NCBI GenBank assembly: GCA_003552625.1
Contig: PUNM01000116.1
Coordinates: 1 to 53,311 of the forward strand
DNA from: Ectothiorhodospiraceae bacterium
Lineage (GTDB): Bacteria > Pseudomonadota > Gammaproteobacteria > Nitrococcales > Halorhodospiraceae
Direction: 5' to 3'
DNA: 53,311 nucleotides
Of this stretch, positions 43,876-52,092 are shown in pieces. The translations under genes and the position numbers were made by a program. The first letter of the stretch is position 1. Each line of letters begins with the position of its first letter. The notes beneath the pieces were generated by a model. The model ran no database searches. It worked only from the letters and a program-made list of their open reading frames with translations, and had not been told where the DNA came from.

Positions 43876-44856
43876 CTAAGTCGATGATCGAGAGCCGGCT
43901 GTATTCTGCCCGGCAGCGGCGCCCGTGGCCAGGGTCCCGCCGACGCCCCCCTCCTCGGCGAGCATTGCGGCGAAAGCATCGGTATCCACCAGCGCACACA
44001 GGTGCTCACGCACGGTCCCGGCGAGCCAGCGCCGCCGGCTGGCGCTGCCGCGCCATTGGACCTGCTCCGGACGCAGCTTCAGGACGTCGCCGACGTCCCT
44101 GCAGGCAAGCCCCCAGGTGCCGTCGCCGACGATAATGATCTTGCCGTGCCGCCGCTCCTCCGGCTCGGGGCGGCGCTCCGGCGGCAGCACGAGCTCGGCG
44201 GTATCGACCACGCTGATATACCGCCCGCGGTGATCGAGCAACCCGTGCATCCACTCCGGCTGCCCCACTGCCGGCTGGACGGCTTCGGGATCGTCCCACG
44301 GCACGACACGGTGCAGCTTGACCAACGGGACGGCCAGACGCAGCGCCCCGACGTGGATCGTCAATGCCTGGAAAAAGGGCCGGGCCCAGGCGGGGGTCGG
44401 ATCCTCCGGCGGCTGTGCCGGCGGCGCGCCTGTCCCCTGCAGACTGGGTGACGCCGCTTCGGCGGCCTCCTGGGGTGGTGCGGGCGGCGTCGGGCTCTCC
44501 GGTGCGGGAGCTGGGGGGTCATCGGGAGCGACTTCCGGCAACGGAGCCTGCGGTAAGCGGGGCCGCTCCTCGACCCGTGTACGGCGGGCAGCCGGCCCCG
44601 ACTCCCGGGATTCTCGTGCTGGCTCCGGCGCATCGTCGCCGGCGGAACCCGGCCTCGTGCCGGGCGCCTCCTGTGGCTCCGCGGGGTCGGAAGGCGCCCC
44701 CGGGCTGGTGGCGTCCTGCTCCCCCGCCCCCGGCTCGCCGGCTTCAGCGTCCGATTCCGCGTAGTCCTCGACCTCATCGAGCAGCGCCTGCAGGTACTCG
44801 CCGAGGGCGTGCTGACTATCGGGCAGGTCCGGATCGAACGCGTCGTCGCTAGCCAT
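43876..44856 (-). CDS. parP: CheW-like polar array protein ParP
   Basis: 326 residues. The C-terminal ~165 residues are CheW-like (FFQALTIHVGALRLAVPLVK, HGLLDHRGRYISVVDTAELV, GLACRDVGDVLKLRPEQVQW), while residues ~30-155 are an acidic, Pro/Ala-rich linker. A short N-terminal helix (ALGEYLQALLDEVEDYAE) precedes the linker. In Vibrio, ParP has this form; it binds CheA through its CheW-like AIF domain and the ATPase ParC, and so places chemotaxis arrays at the pole. The gene order parC-parP-cheW after cheB matches. The start overlaps parC by eight bases. The linker is longer and more acidic than usual. Confidence 0.88.
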   Translation of the reverse strand: MASDDAFDPDLPDSQHALGEYLQALLDEVEDYAESDAEAGEPGAGEQDATSPGAPSDPAEPQEAPGTRPGSAGDDAPEPARESRESGPAARRTRVEERPRLPQAPLPEVAPDDPPAPAPESPTPPAPPQEAAEAASPSLQGTGAPPAQPPEDPTPAWARPFFQALTIHVGALRLAVPLVKLHRVVPWDDPEAVQPAVGQPEWMHGLLDHRGRYISVVDTAELVLPPERRPEPEERRHGKIIIVGDGTWGLACRDVGDVLKLRPEQVQWRGSASRRRWLAGTVREHLCALVDTDAFAAMLAEEGGVGGTLATGAAAGQNTAGSRSST

Positions 44857-45646
44857 GGCCGAGCGCCTCCGCCTCTTGCGCGCGCTCCTTCTCCTTGAGG
44901 TGCTCGAGCAGTTTCCGGAAGGCCATACTGCCCCGACACCAGGGCTGTATCACGGTTAGCGGCTGGCCGTCCCGGCTTGCCTCACGAAACTGCGTATCCA
45001 CCGGGATCGCGCCGGGCCAGACCCGCTCGCCGTAGCGCTGGCGCAGCTCTTCCAGCGCGCGCGTGGCGGCGCGCGTCCGCTTGTCGTAAAGCGTCGGTAC
45101 AATGGTGTACGGCAGCGGCTTGGGCCGGGAGCGCTCAATCATCTCCAGCGTATGCACCATGCGCTCCAGCCCCTTCATCGCCAGGAACTCCGTCTGCACC
45201 GGCACGACCAGGTGATCGCATGCCGCCAGGGCGTTGACCATCAGAACCCCAAGCATGGGGGGGCAGTCGAGCAGGGTGTAGTCGAAGCGGCCCGCCATGC
45301 TCTGCAGGCCGCGGCGGATGATCAGTCCCATGCCCTTGCGGCTGCCGAGTTGCCGGTCCAGCGTCGCCAAGGAGGTGGAAGCCGGGAGCAACTCGAGCCC
45401 GGAGATCGACGTCGGGACCGTCATCGCCGACGGATCGCCGCCGCGGCCCTGGGTCCGGAAGAGCTCGTAGAGGTTGGGCTCGACCGTCTCGGGGTCGTAG
45501 CCGAAGTAGCTGGTCAGAGAACCGTGCGGATCGAGGTCGACCACCAGAACCGACTGCCCGCGCTGGGCCAGAAGCCCGGCAAGGCTGGTCACCACCGTGG
45601 TCTTGCCGACGCCCCCCTTCTGGTTGGCTACGGTCCAGATTCGCAT
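44849..45646 (-). CDS. parC: ParA-family ATPase ParC for chemotaxis-array positioning
   Basis: 265 residues from ATG 45646 (GGAGG close upstream); the open frame extends seven codons further without homology. The deviant Walker A (WTVANQKGGVGKTTVVTSLA), Walker A' (VDLDPHGSLTSYFG) and Walker B (TLLDCPPMLGVLMVNALAAC) define the ParA/MinD ATPase group. Its position between cheB and parP identifies it as ParC, which forms polar gradients to segregate chemotaxis clusters; this is not a chromosome or plasmid partition ParA. Not to be confused with topoisomerase IV ParC, which shares the symbol. 21 bases separate it from cheB. Confidence 0.9.
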   Translation of the reverse strand: MRIWTVANQKGGVGKTTVVTSLAGLLAQRGQSVLVVDLDPHGSLTSYFGYDPETVEPNLYELFRTQGRGGDPSAMTVPTSISGLELLPASTSLATLDRQLGSRKGMGLIIRRGLQSMAGRFDYTLLDCPPMLGVLMVNALAACDHLVVPVQTEFLAMKGLERMVHTLEMIERSRPKPLPYTIVPTLYDKRTRAATRALEELRQRYGERVWPGAIPVDTQFREASRDGQPLTVIQPWCRGSMAFRKLLEHLKEKERAQEAEALGHG

Positions 45647-45667
45647 AGGCCTCCGTACACCGCCCAC

Positions 45668-46897
45668 TCAGCGCAGGCGGGTCAGTTCTTCTCCAATCTG
45701 GTCGAGGGGCAGAACCTGATCACTGAGGCCGGCGCGCGCCACGGCGGCCGGCATACCGTAGATCACGCTCGAAGCCTCGTCCTGGCTCCAGACCCAGGAC
45801 CCGCTCTCCTTGAGCTGCTTCGCCCCCTTGGCACCGTCGGAGCCCATCCCGGTGAGGACGATGCCCAGCACCCGCCCGGGCACAAGCCGCGCCAGCTCAC
45901 TGAAAGCAATGTCGACACTGGGCTTGTAGTGATGGTCCGATGGGCCTTCGTAGGTGTAGACGCTCAAGTGGCCGCTGCGTCCGCGGATGCCGATATGCCG
46001 CCCCCCCGGGGCGAGGAGCACTTCGCCCGGGCGCAGTACGTCGTCATCCCGGGCCTCGCGCACGGTGACCGCGCAGAGTTCGTTCAACCGCTCGGCAAAG
46101 GCTGGGGTGAACGAGGCCGGCATGTGCTGAACCACCAACACCGGCACCGGGAACCGGGCGGAGAGCTTGGTCAGTACCCGCTGCAGCGCCACCGGCCCCC
46201 CGGTGGAGCACCCGATGACAACCGCCTCCAGATCCGCCAGCCGCGGACCGCGGGCCGTGGTCCGGCGTGCCGGTGTTTCGGCCGCCGAAGCCCCGGCTTC
46301 ACCACGCCCGGACGGGTGCCTCCCGGCATCCCGGGGGGCCTCACCCCCGCCGCGCTCAGGAGTCGTACGCTGCTGACGCCCTGAATCCGCCGCAGCGCCG
46401 GTGGTCGATCGCGCCGCCGGCGTTGAGCCCTCATCGCCCCGGGGTGACGGTTCACTCTGGGAGGCCGCGGCCTGACCGCGCCGAGCGCCACCGCCTCGTC
46501 GCCCCCCGCCCAGCTCGACCAGCCGCTCGCAGAGCTGGCGCTGCACGGCTTCCATGTCACCGGATACGTCGGCGAAGCGCTTGGGGATAAAGTCCGAGGC
46601 GCCGGCCTCAAGCGCTTCAATGGTCGCCCGCGCCCCCTCGTGGGTGAGCGAGGAGAACATCAGCACCGGAGTCGGCCGGTAACGGACAATCTCGCGTACC
46701 GCCGAGATGCCGTCGAGTTCAGGCATCTCGATGTCCATGGTGATTACATCCGGGCACAACCGGCGCGCCTGCTCGATCGCTTGGCGGCCGTCGGCGGCTT
46801 CACCGCATACCTCAAGGCGCGAATCCTGCTCGATCATGGCTCGGATGCGCCGACGGAAAAAGCCGGAGTCATCGACCACCAGCACTCGAATGCTCAC
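45668..46897 (-). CDS. cheB: Chemotaxis response regulator protein-glutamate methylesterase CheB
   Basis: Removes methyl groups from chemoreceptors for adaptation. 409 residues: receiver domain 1-125 with Asp10/Asp9 and phospho-acceptor Asp55 (VITMDIEMPELDGISA), a low-complexity linker of about 85 residues rich in Arg, Ser, Gly and Pro, then the methylesterase domain with the Ser of VVIGCSTGGPVALQ, the His of VLVVQHMPASFTPAF and the Asp of LTGMGSDGAKGAK. The linker is longer than the enteric one (349-residue protein). No cheR is in this window. It follows cheA by 39 bases. Confidence 0.95.
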   Translation of the reverse strand: MSIRVLVVDDSGFFRRRIRAMIEQDSRLEVCGEAADGRQAIEQARRLCPDVITMDIEMPELDGISAVREIVRYRPTPVLMFSSLTHEGARATIEALEAGASDFIPKRFADVSGDMEAVQRQLCERLVELGGGRRGGGARRGQAAASQSEPSPRGDEGSTPAARSTTGAAADSGRQQRTTPERGGGEAPRDAGRHPSGRGEAGASAAETPARRTTARGPRLADLEAVVIGCSTGGPVALQRVLTKLSARFPVPVLVVQHMPASFTPAFAERLNELCAVTVREARDDDVLRPGEVLLAPGGRHIGIRGRSGHLSVYTYEGPSDHHYKPSVDIAFSELARLVPGRVLGIVLTGMGSDGAKGAKQLKESGSWVWSQDEASSVIYGMPAAVARAGLSDQVLPLDQIGEELTRLR

Positions 46898-46936
46898 CCG
46901 GGCCTCCTTGTTGCGGAAGGTGCGCGCCGTCAGGCG

Positions 46937-49207
46937 CTAGAGCCGACGCCCGTGCGCCTTGATCAGGCTGGGGATGTCCACGATCAGCGCGATCTGGCCA
47001 TCGCCGGTGATGGTCGAGCCCGCCAGCCCGGGGAGGCCGTGCAAAAGCGCGCCGAGCGGTTTGATCACCACCTCCTCGAGCCCGATCACCTCGTCCACCA
47101 CGAAGCCAACCGCCTGGTTGCCGACGATCACGGTAATGACCTGGCGCTCGTCCTCGCCCTCATCCTCACCGTTGCCCTCGGCCATCTCGCGCTTGGTGCG
47201 CAGCACCGGCTCACCGCTTTGATCGAGCCAGCGCTCGAGGAAGAACAGCGGCATCGCCTTATTACGGACAATGGCCACCAGCCGATTGTTGACGACGTTG
47301 GTCCGCACGTCCTGCAGCTCGAAGATCTCCCGGACCACCGACATGGGCAGTGCGAACTTGCGGCCACTGACCTTGACCATGAGGGTGGGCAGGATCGCCA
47401 AGGTCAGCGGCAGCTGGATCCGCATGCTGGTGCCACGGCCCAGCTCCGAGTCGATATCCACCGTCCCGTTGAGCTTGGCGAGGCTGTTCTTGACCACATC
47501 CATCCCCACCCCGCGGCCGGAGACATCGGAGATCTCCTCCTTGCTGGAGAAGCCGGGGTGGAAGATCAGGTTGAACGCCTCCTTGTCGTCGAGCCGCGAG
47601 GCCGACTCCTGGTCCATGACCCCCTTCTTGACCGCAAGATTGCGCAGCTTGTCGGCATCCATGCCACGGCCGTCGTCGGCGATGGTCAGCAGAATGTGGT
47701 CGCCTTCCTGCTCGGCGGCCAGCGTCACCGTACCCTGCCGCGGCTTGCCCGCAGCCTCGCGCTCGTCCGGATACTCCACACCGTGATCCACGGCATTGCG
47801 GACCAGGTGGACCATGGGATCGGAGAGCGCCTCGACCATGTTCTTGTCGAGGTCCGTCTCCTCGCCGTGGGTCTCCAGGGTGACCTCCTTATCCAACTGC
47901 CGGGCCAGGTCCCGAATGACCCGGGGGAAGCGGCCGAAGACCTTCTTGATCGGCTGCATCCGGGTCTTCATGACCGAAGACTGGAGATCGGAGGTGACCA
48001 GCTCCAGATCGCTCACCGCCTGACCCATGCGATCGTCATCGAGCACGTTGCGGAGGTTCGACAGGCGGTTACGGACCAGGACGAGTTCGCCGACAAGATT
48101 CATGATCTCATCGAGCTTGGCGGTATCGACCCGTACAGAGGCCTCCACGCGGGACCCCCCACCGCCGTCGCCGCCTTTGTCGCCGCCGCCTTTCCCGTTC
48201 CCCTGGGAACCAGAGCCCCCCTGGGCCGGGGGCTGCTTGCCGCCCCCCCCGGCCGACGGTGCGGGCTTGTCCGCCGCGGCGGCCGACTCGCTGGCGGGCG
48301 ACCCCCCCCCTTTTGCGCCCTGCTTCGGCGCAGCAGGCGCCGCTGCTGCGGCGTCCGAATCCGCGCCGCCGGCGCCTTCGGCCTCGGCCGGCGTCTCCCC
48401 CGCTGCCGGTTGACCGGCCTTGTGATCGGCTACAGCGGGCGGGGTCCCGTCCTTGCCCGGCGCCGCTCCCGGGCCATAGAGATTATCGAGCAGCTGCTCG
48501 AACTCCTCCTCGGAGATCTCATCGTCGCCACCGCTCTGCTCGGCGGCAGCAGGCTCTTCCGGCGCGCCTTTGTGCTGCCCCTTGCCGTGGAGTTCATCGA
48601 GCAACTGCTCGAACTCCTCGTCGGTAATCTCATCACTGCCGGAGCCGGTATCACTGCTCTCCGTCTCGAGCGTATCGAGCAGCGCATCGAACTCCGCCTC
48701 GGTGATGTCCTCGCCACCGCCCGAGGAATCCGTGCCTTCCCCGTCGCTCGCCTGCGCACCTGCGCGCGGCGCCGAATCGCCCGCCCCGCTGCCGTGGCTT
48801 TCGGCGGCGGCTGCTCCGTCAGGCTGCTTGAGGCGATCCAGCTCCCCGAGCAGCTCCTCGGAGGCTGGTTCCGGCTCCTGGCCATTCTCGATCTGCCCGA
48901 ACTGCGCCACGACCACATCCAGCGCGCGAAGCACGGTGTCCATCAGCTCGGGGCTGACCCGCTTCTCCCCGTTGCGCAGGAGGTTGAAGACATCCTCCGT
49001 ACGGTGGCAGACCTCCACCAGCGGATTGAGCCCAAGGAACCCAGCGCCGCCCTTGATCGTGTGGAACCCACGAAAGACGGAGTTAAGCAGATCCTTGTCC
49101 TCGCCGTGCTGCTCCAGGTCCACCAGTTGACCGCCAAGCCGGTCGAGGATCTCCCGGGATTCGACCAGAAAGTCCTGTACGATGTCGTCGTCGAGATCGA
49201 TGGCCAT
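46937..49207 (-). CDS. cheA: Chemotaxis histidine kinase CheA
   Basis: 756-residue central kinase. P1/HPt domain with phospho-His49 (SVFRGFHTIKGGAGFLGLNP), then a very long low-complexity linker (~110-350) that holds three acidic repeats (see separate entry) and a Gly/Pro/Ala-rich part. P3 dimerization follows from about 353 (AKLDEIMNLVGELVLVRNRL), P4 ATPase with N box HLVRNAVDHGVE, G1 IADDGRGMDADKLRN and G2 GRGVGMDVVK, and P5 CheW-like regulatory domain ending SLIKAHGRRL. No compact CheY-binding P2 domain was recognised. Operon with cheZ upstream (38 bases) and cheB downstream. Confidence 0.96.
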   Translation of the reverse strand: MAIDLDDDIVQDFLVESREILDRLGGQLVDLEQHGEDKDLLNSVFRGFHTIKGGAGFLGLNPLVEVCHRTEDVFNLLRNGEKRVSPELMDTVLRALDVVVAQFGQIENGQEPEPASEELLGELDRLKQPDGAAAAESHGSGAGDSAPRAGAQASDGEGTDSSGGGEDITEAEFDALLDTLETESSDTGSGSDEITDEEFEQLLDELHGKGQHKGAPEEPAAAEQSGGDDEISEEEFEQLLDNLYGPGAAPGKDGTPPAVADHKAGQPAAGETPAEAEGAGGADSDAAAAAPAAPKQGAKGGGSPASESAAAADKPAPSAGGGGKQPPAQGGSGSQGNGKGGGDKGGDGGGGSRVEASVRVDTAKLDEIMNLVGELVLVRNRLSNLRNVLDDDRMGQAVSDLELVTSDLQSSVMKTRMQPIKKVFGRFPRVIRDLARQLDKEVTLETHGEETDLDKNMVEALSDPMVHLVRNAVDHGVEYPDEREAAGKPRQGTVTLAAEQEGDHILLTIADDGRGMDADKLRNLAVKKGVMDQESASRLDDKEAFNLIFHPGFSSKEEISDVSGRGVGMDVVKNSLAKLNGTVDIDSELGRGTSMRIQLPLTLAILPTLMVKVSGRKFALPMSVVREIFELQDVRTNVVNNRLVAIVRNKAMPLFFLERWLDQSGEPVLRTKREMAEGNGEDEGEDERQVITVIVGNQAVGFVVDEVIGLEEVVIKPLGALLHGLPGLAGSTITGDGQIALIVDIPSLIKAHGRRL
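48479..48712 (-). repeat. Three acidic helical repeats in the CheA linker
   Basis: CheA residues 166-180 (EDITEAEFDALLDTL), 192-206 (DEITDEEFEQLLDEL) and 229-243 (DEISEEEFEQLLDNL) share the pattern (D/E)-(D/E)-I-(T/S)-x-x-E-F-(D/E)-x-L-L-D-x-L. They replace a globular P2 domain and are separated by disordered stretches. The pattern looks like a short helical docking peptide used three times. Similar single or repeated peptides occur in other polar-flagellate CheA proteins; the binding partner is not established. Confidence 0.85.
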
Positions 49208-49245
49208 GCACGGCCTCCGCTATTCTGACTGCCTGCCCGCCGCGC

Positions 49246-50040
49246 TCAGAAGCCCAGGCTGGAGAGGAGGTCGTCCACCTCGTCCTGGCTGCTGACCACG
49301 TCGTCGTCGTTACGCCCTGGCATTGCCGGACCGTCCCCGCGGCGCGCGCGCTCGGCCTCGGCGGCCTGCTGCGACGCGCTCTGCGCCGGTTGCTGCTCGC
49401 CTTCCCCCTCCAGTCGCTGGCCGGAGATGCGGACGAGCTGGACCAGGTTCGATTCAACCTCTTCGACCAGGGCGATGACCTTGCGGATGATCTGGCCGGT
49501 CAGGTCCTGATAGTCCTGCGCCATCAGCGCCTCGTTGAGCTGCTCGCTGATATAGCGGCTGTTGGTCTGGACCTTGGCGAGAAAATCATCGAGCTCCCGC
49601 GATAAGACTCGAAACTCCTCGACATCGAGCTCGCGGCGCCGGAAGGCCTGCCATCGCTCCCCGAGACGCTCGCCCTCCTCGGCCAGCTCCTGAGCCAGCG
49701 GGGCGCTGCCCTCGATGACCGTCAGCGTCCGGTGGGCCGCCTGTTCGGTCATGGTGATCACGTAGTTGAGACGCTCGCGGGCGTCGGGGATCTCTTGTGA
49801 GGTAATATCGGCGAGCCGGTCATCGTAGTTGAACGCCTTGATCGCCTCGTGGAGATCCCGGGTCAGCATACCCAGCTCGCGGAAGAGCTCCGTCTCGCGC
49901 AGGTGCGTGAGGTCATCGATAACGCCCTGGGCCGCCTCCGCATCCCCCTGCTCGACATGCTGCAACAATGACTCCGCCGCCCGGCGGTACGCGTCGAGGT
50001 CGGCACCGCCGGATCCCTTCTCCCGCTCCATGCTGCTCAA
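49246..50040 (-). CDS. cheZ: Chemotaxis phosphatase CheZ
   Basis: Dephosphorylates CheY-P. 264 residues, a long helical hairpin protein. The catalytic segment [20 protein letters not shown] at 175-194 has Asp179 and Gln183, equivalent to the E. coli phosphatase residues Asp143 and Gln147. The C-terminal peptide [15 protein letters not shown] is the CheY-binding tail, joined by a disordered Gln/Ala-rich linker. It overlaps cheY by four bases (start of cheZ inside cheY's end), so the two are coupled. The presence of cheZ fits a gammaproteobacterial flagellar system. Confidence 0.95.
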   Translation of the reverse strand: MSSMEREKGSGGADLDAYRRAAESLLQHVEQGDAEAAQGVIDDLTHLRETELFRELGMLTRDLHEAIKAFNYDDRLADITSQEIPDARERLNYVITMTEQAAHRTLTVIEGSAPLAQELAEEGERLGERWQAFRRRELDVEEFRVLSRELDDFLAKVQTNSRYISEQLNEALMAQDYQDLTGQIIRKVIALVEEVESNLVQLVRISGQRLEGEGEQQPAQSASQQAAEAERARRGDGPAMPGRNDDDVVSSQDEVDDLLSSLGF

Positions 50041-50438
50041 CTCCCGCCTGCCTGAACCCGCTCAAAGATCTTGTCGATCTTCTCGCGCAGCGTCGCTGCG
50101 GTGAACGGCTTGACGATGTAGCCATTCACACCGGCCTGGGCCGCTTCCATGATCTGCTCGCGCTTGGCCTCGGCGGTGACCATGAGGGTGGGCAAATCCT
50201 TGAGGTTCGGATCCGCGCGGACGTGCTTAAGCAGCTCAAGGCCGGTCATGCCGGGCATGTTCCAGTCGGTGATGAGAAACTGGATCCCGCCCTTTTGCAG
50301 AATGGGCAGCGCTGTGTTGCCGTCGTCGGCTTCCACCACGTTGTTGTAGCCGAGCTCCCGCAACAGGTTCTTGATGATCCGCCTCATCGTGGAGAAGTCG
50401 TCCACCACGAGGATCTTCATGTTCTTGTCCGCTGCCAC
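50037..50438 (-). CDS. cheY: Chemotaxis response regulator CheY
   Basis: 133-residue single receiver domain that, when phosphorylated, binds the flagellar switch. Acidic pocket at Asp13/Asp14 ([20 protein letters not shown]), phospho-acceptor Asp58 ([20 protein letters not shown]), Thr in [14 protein letters not shown] and Lys in [16 protein letters not shown]. The start has good spacing to GGGGG. It lies 29 bases after fliA and overlaps cheZ by four bases. Confidence 0.97.
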   Translation of the reverse strand: MAADKNMKILVVDDFSTMRRIIKNLLRELGYNNVVEADDGNTALPILQKGGIQFLITDWNMPGMTGLELLKHVRADPNLKDLPTLMVTAEAKREQIMEAAQAGVNGYIVKPFTAATLREKIDKIFERVQAGGS

Positions 50439-50467
50439 ATCGCCCCCCTATATCGAGGCCTTGCTTG

Positions 50468-51211
50468 CTATGCCGTACGTTCCTGACGTTCGCGTGTCCA
50501 GTCACCGAGTCGGTTGCGCAGCTTGAGCATGATCCGCCCATGGATCTGGCTGACGCGCGACTCCGAGACACCGAGGACCTCTCCGATCTCGCGCAGGTTG
50601 AGCTCCTCGTCGTAGTAGAGTGCCATCACCAGCTGCTCCCGTTCGGGGAGTTCGCGGATCGCCTGCGCCAGATCCCCCTGGAAAGCCTCGTCCTGAAGGA
50701 CGGCCAGGGGGCCTGGCTCATGCCCGGCCGGCTCATGCGGCTCCCCGGTCCCCGGGTCTTCCTGGTCGATACTGAAGACCTTCGCCGCTGATACATCCTG
50801 CAGGATATTGTGGTATTCCGCCACCGAGATGCCGAGGGCATCGGCCACTTCGTGGTCCTTGGCGTCCCGGCCCGTCTCGTGCTCGATGGCGCGAATCGCC
50901 TCCGCGACCTCGCGCCCCTTTCGGTGCACGGACCGGGGGGTCCAGTCCAGCCGGCGCATCTCATCGAGCATCGCCCCACGGATGCGAATGCCGGCGTAGG
51001 TCTGGAAGCTGGCGCCCTGAGAAGAGTCGTACTGACGGGCGGCCTCAAGCAGGCCGATCATACCCGCCTGGATCAGGTCCTCGAGCTGCACGTTCGGCGG
51101 CAGGCGGCTCGCCAGATGGTGCGCGATCCGCTTGACCAGCGAGGCGTGCCGGGTGACCAGGTCCTCGTCCCCCTGGTTCGCCACGGCGGTGTACATTGCG
51201 TGACCGTTCAT
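50468..51211 (-). CDS. fliA: Flagellar sigma factor FliA (sigma-28)
   Basis: 247 residues. Directs RNA polymerase to late flagellar and chemotaxis genes. Region 2: LPPNVQLEDLIQAGMIGLLE and FQTYAGIRIRGAMLDEMRRL; region 4 helix-turn-helix: NLREIGEVLGVSESRVSQIH. The ATG at 51211 shares one base with the flhG stop (TGATG), so translation is coupled; the longer frame upstream falls in flhG and is not coding. It heads the cheY-cheZ-cheA-cheB run and may control it. Confidence 0.96.
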   Translation of the reverse strand: MNGHAMYTAVANQGDEDLVTRHASLVKRIAHHLASRLPPNVQLEDLIQAGMIGLLEAARQYDSSQGASFQTYAGIRIRGAMLDEMRRLDWTPRSVHRKGREVAEAIRAIEHETGRDAKDHEVADALGISVAEYHNILQDVSAAKVFSIDQEDPGTGEPHEPAGHEPGPLAVLQDEAFQGDLAQAIRELPEREQLVMALYYDEELNLREIGEVLGVSESRVSQIHGRIMLKLRNRLGDWTRERQERTA

Positions 51212-52092
51212 CAGGTCACCTCTCCTCCCAGGCTGCTGTACTCGATCAGGCGCTCGACGAAGAACTCCAGATTGCCGGTGGCCCCGCTCGGCGTCGGCCA
51301 CGCGTCGATTCGCCGCGCCAAGTCGTTGAAGGCGCGGGCGGACGGGCTGTTCGGATAGGCCGCTACCACCGGCTGCTGCTTCTGGACAGCCCGCCGAAGG
51401 CGGTCATCCTCGGGGATTGCGCCGATGAAGTCCAGATTGAGATCGAGAAAGCGATCCGTGGCCACCGAGAGCTTCTGGTGCAACATCTGGCCCTCGCGGC
51501 GGCTGCGCACCCGGTTGGCGACCAGGTGAAAGCGCTCGACCCCGTAGCGATTGAGCACCTTGATCAGCGCGTAGGCGTCGGTGATCGAGGACGGCTCGTT
51601 GCAGGCAACGACGACCAGCTCGCGACAGGCGCGAATGAAGCTGACGACGCTCTCGGAGATCCCCGCCGCGGTGTCGACCAGAAGGACATCGACGTCGCGC
51701 TCCAACTCGCTGAAGCAGCGAATGAGCCCGGCGTGCTCCGCCGGCGTCAGCTCCGCCATGTGCTGGGTCCCCGACGAAGCGGGCACAATGGTGAAGCCGC
51801 CCGGGGCGTCAACGAGGACCTCATCCAGCGAGGCCTCCCCGGAAATGACATGAGAAAGGTTGAGTTTCGGCGACAGGCCGAGGACGACATCGACATTCGC
51901 CAGACCCAGGTCGGCGTCGAAGAGCATCACCTCGGAGCCCGTGCGACTCAGGGACGTGGCCAGGTTGACCGAGACGTTGGTCTTGCCGACGCCTCCCTTT
52001 CCGCCGGTGACGGCGATGACCTTGACCGGTTTGGATTTCGCCATCCTGCGCAACCCCGCAGCCTGATCGAGGCCTGGCTCACTCAGGAACAT
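51211..52092 (-). CDS. flhG: Flagellar number regulator FlhG (FleN), MinD-type ATPase
   Basis: Limits polar flagellum number by acting on FlhF and FleQ. 293 residues from ATG 52092; a longer open frame lies inside flhF and is noise. The N-terminal helix contains LDQAAGLRRM, the conserved DQAxxLR motif that activates the FlhF GTPase. Then come the deviant Walker A AVTGGKGGVGKTNVSVNLAT, A' FDADLGLANVDVVLGL and Walker B VDVLLVDTAAGISESVVSFI. The C-terminus is amphipathic as in MinD-like membrane-targeting helices (FFVERLIEYSSLGG). Overlaps flhF by 14 bases and fliA by one. Confidence 0.95.
   Translation of the reverse strand: MFLSEPGLDQAAGLRRMAKSKPVKVIAVTGGKGGVGKTNVSVNLATSLSRTGSEVMLFDADLGLANVDVVLGLSPKLNLSHVISGEASLDEVLVDAPGGFTIVPASSGTQHMAELTPAEHAGLIRCFSELERDVDVLLVDTAAGISESVVSFIRACRELVVVACNEPSSITDAYALIKVLNRYGVERFHLVANRVRSRREGQMLHQKLSVATDRFLDLNLDFIGAIPEDDRLRRAVQKQQPVVAAYPNSPSARAFNDLARRIDAWPTPSGATGNLEFFVERLIEYSSLGGEVT

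Noticed and set aside
44849-45646. ParA-like gene as chromosome or plasmid partition gene
   Set aside because: No parB or parS-like element is present, and the neighbours cheB, parP and cheW identify the chemotaxis ParC.
46640-49228. 862-residue plus-strand open frame opposite cheA
   Set aside because: It covers cheA completely in antisense, has His-rich and Asp-rich nonsense composition and no domain. Long antisense frames are expected in GC-rich DNA.
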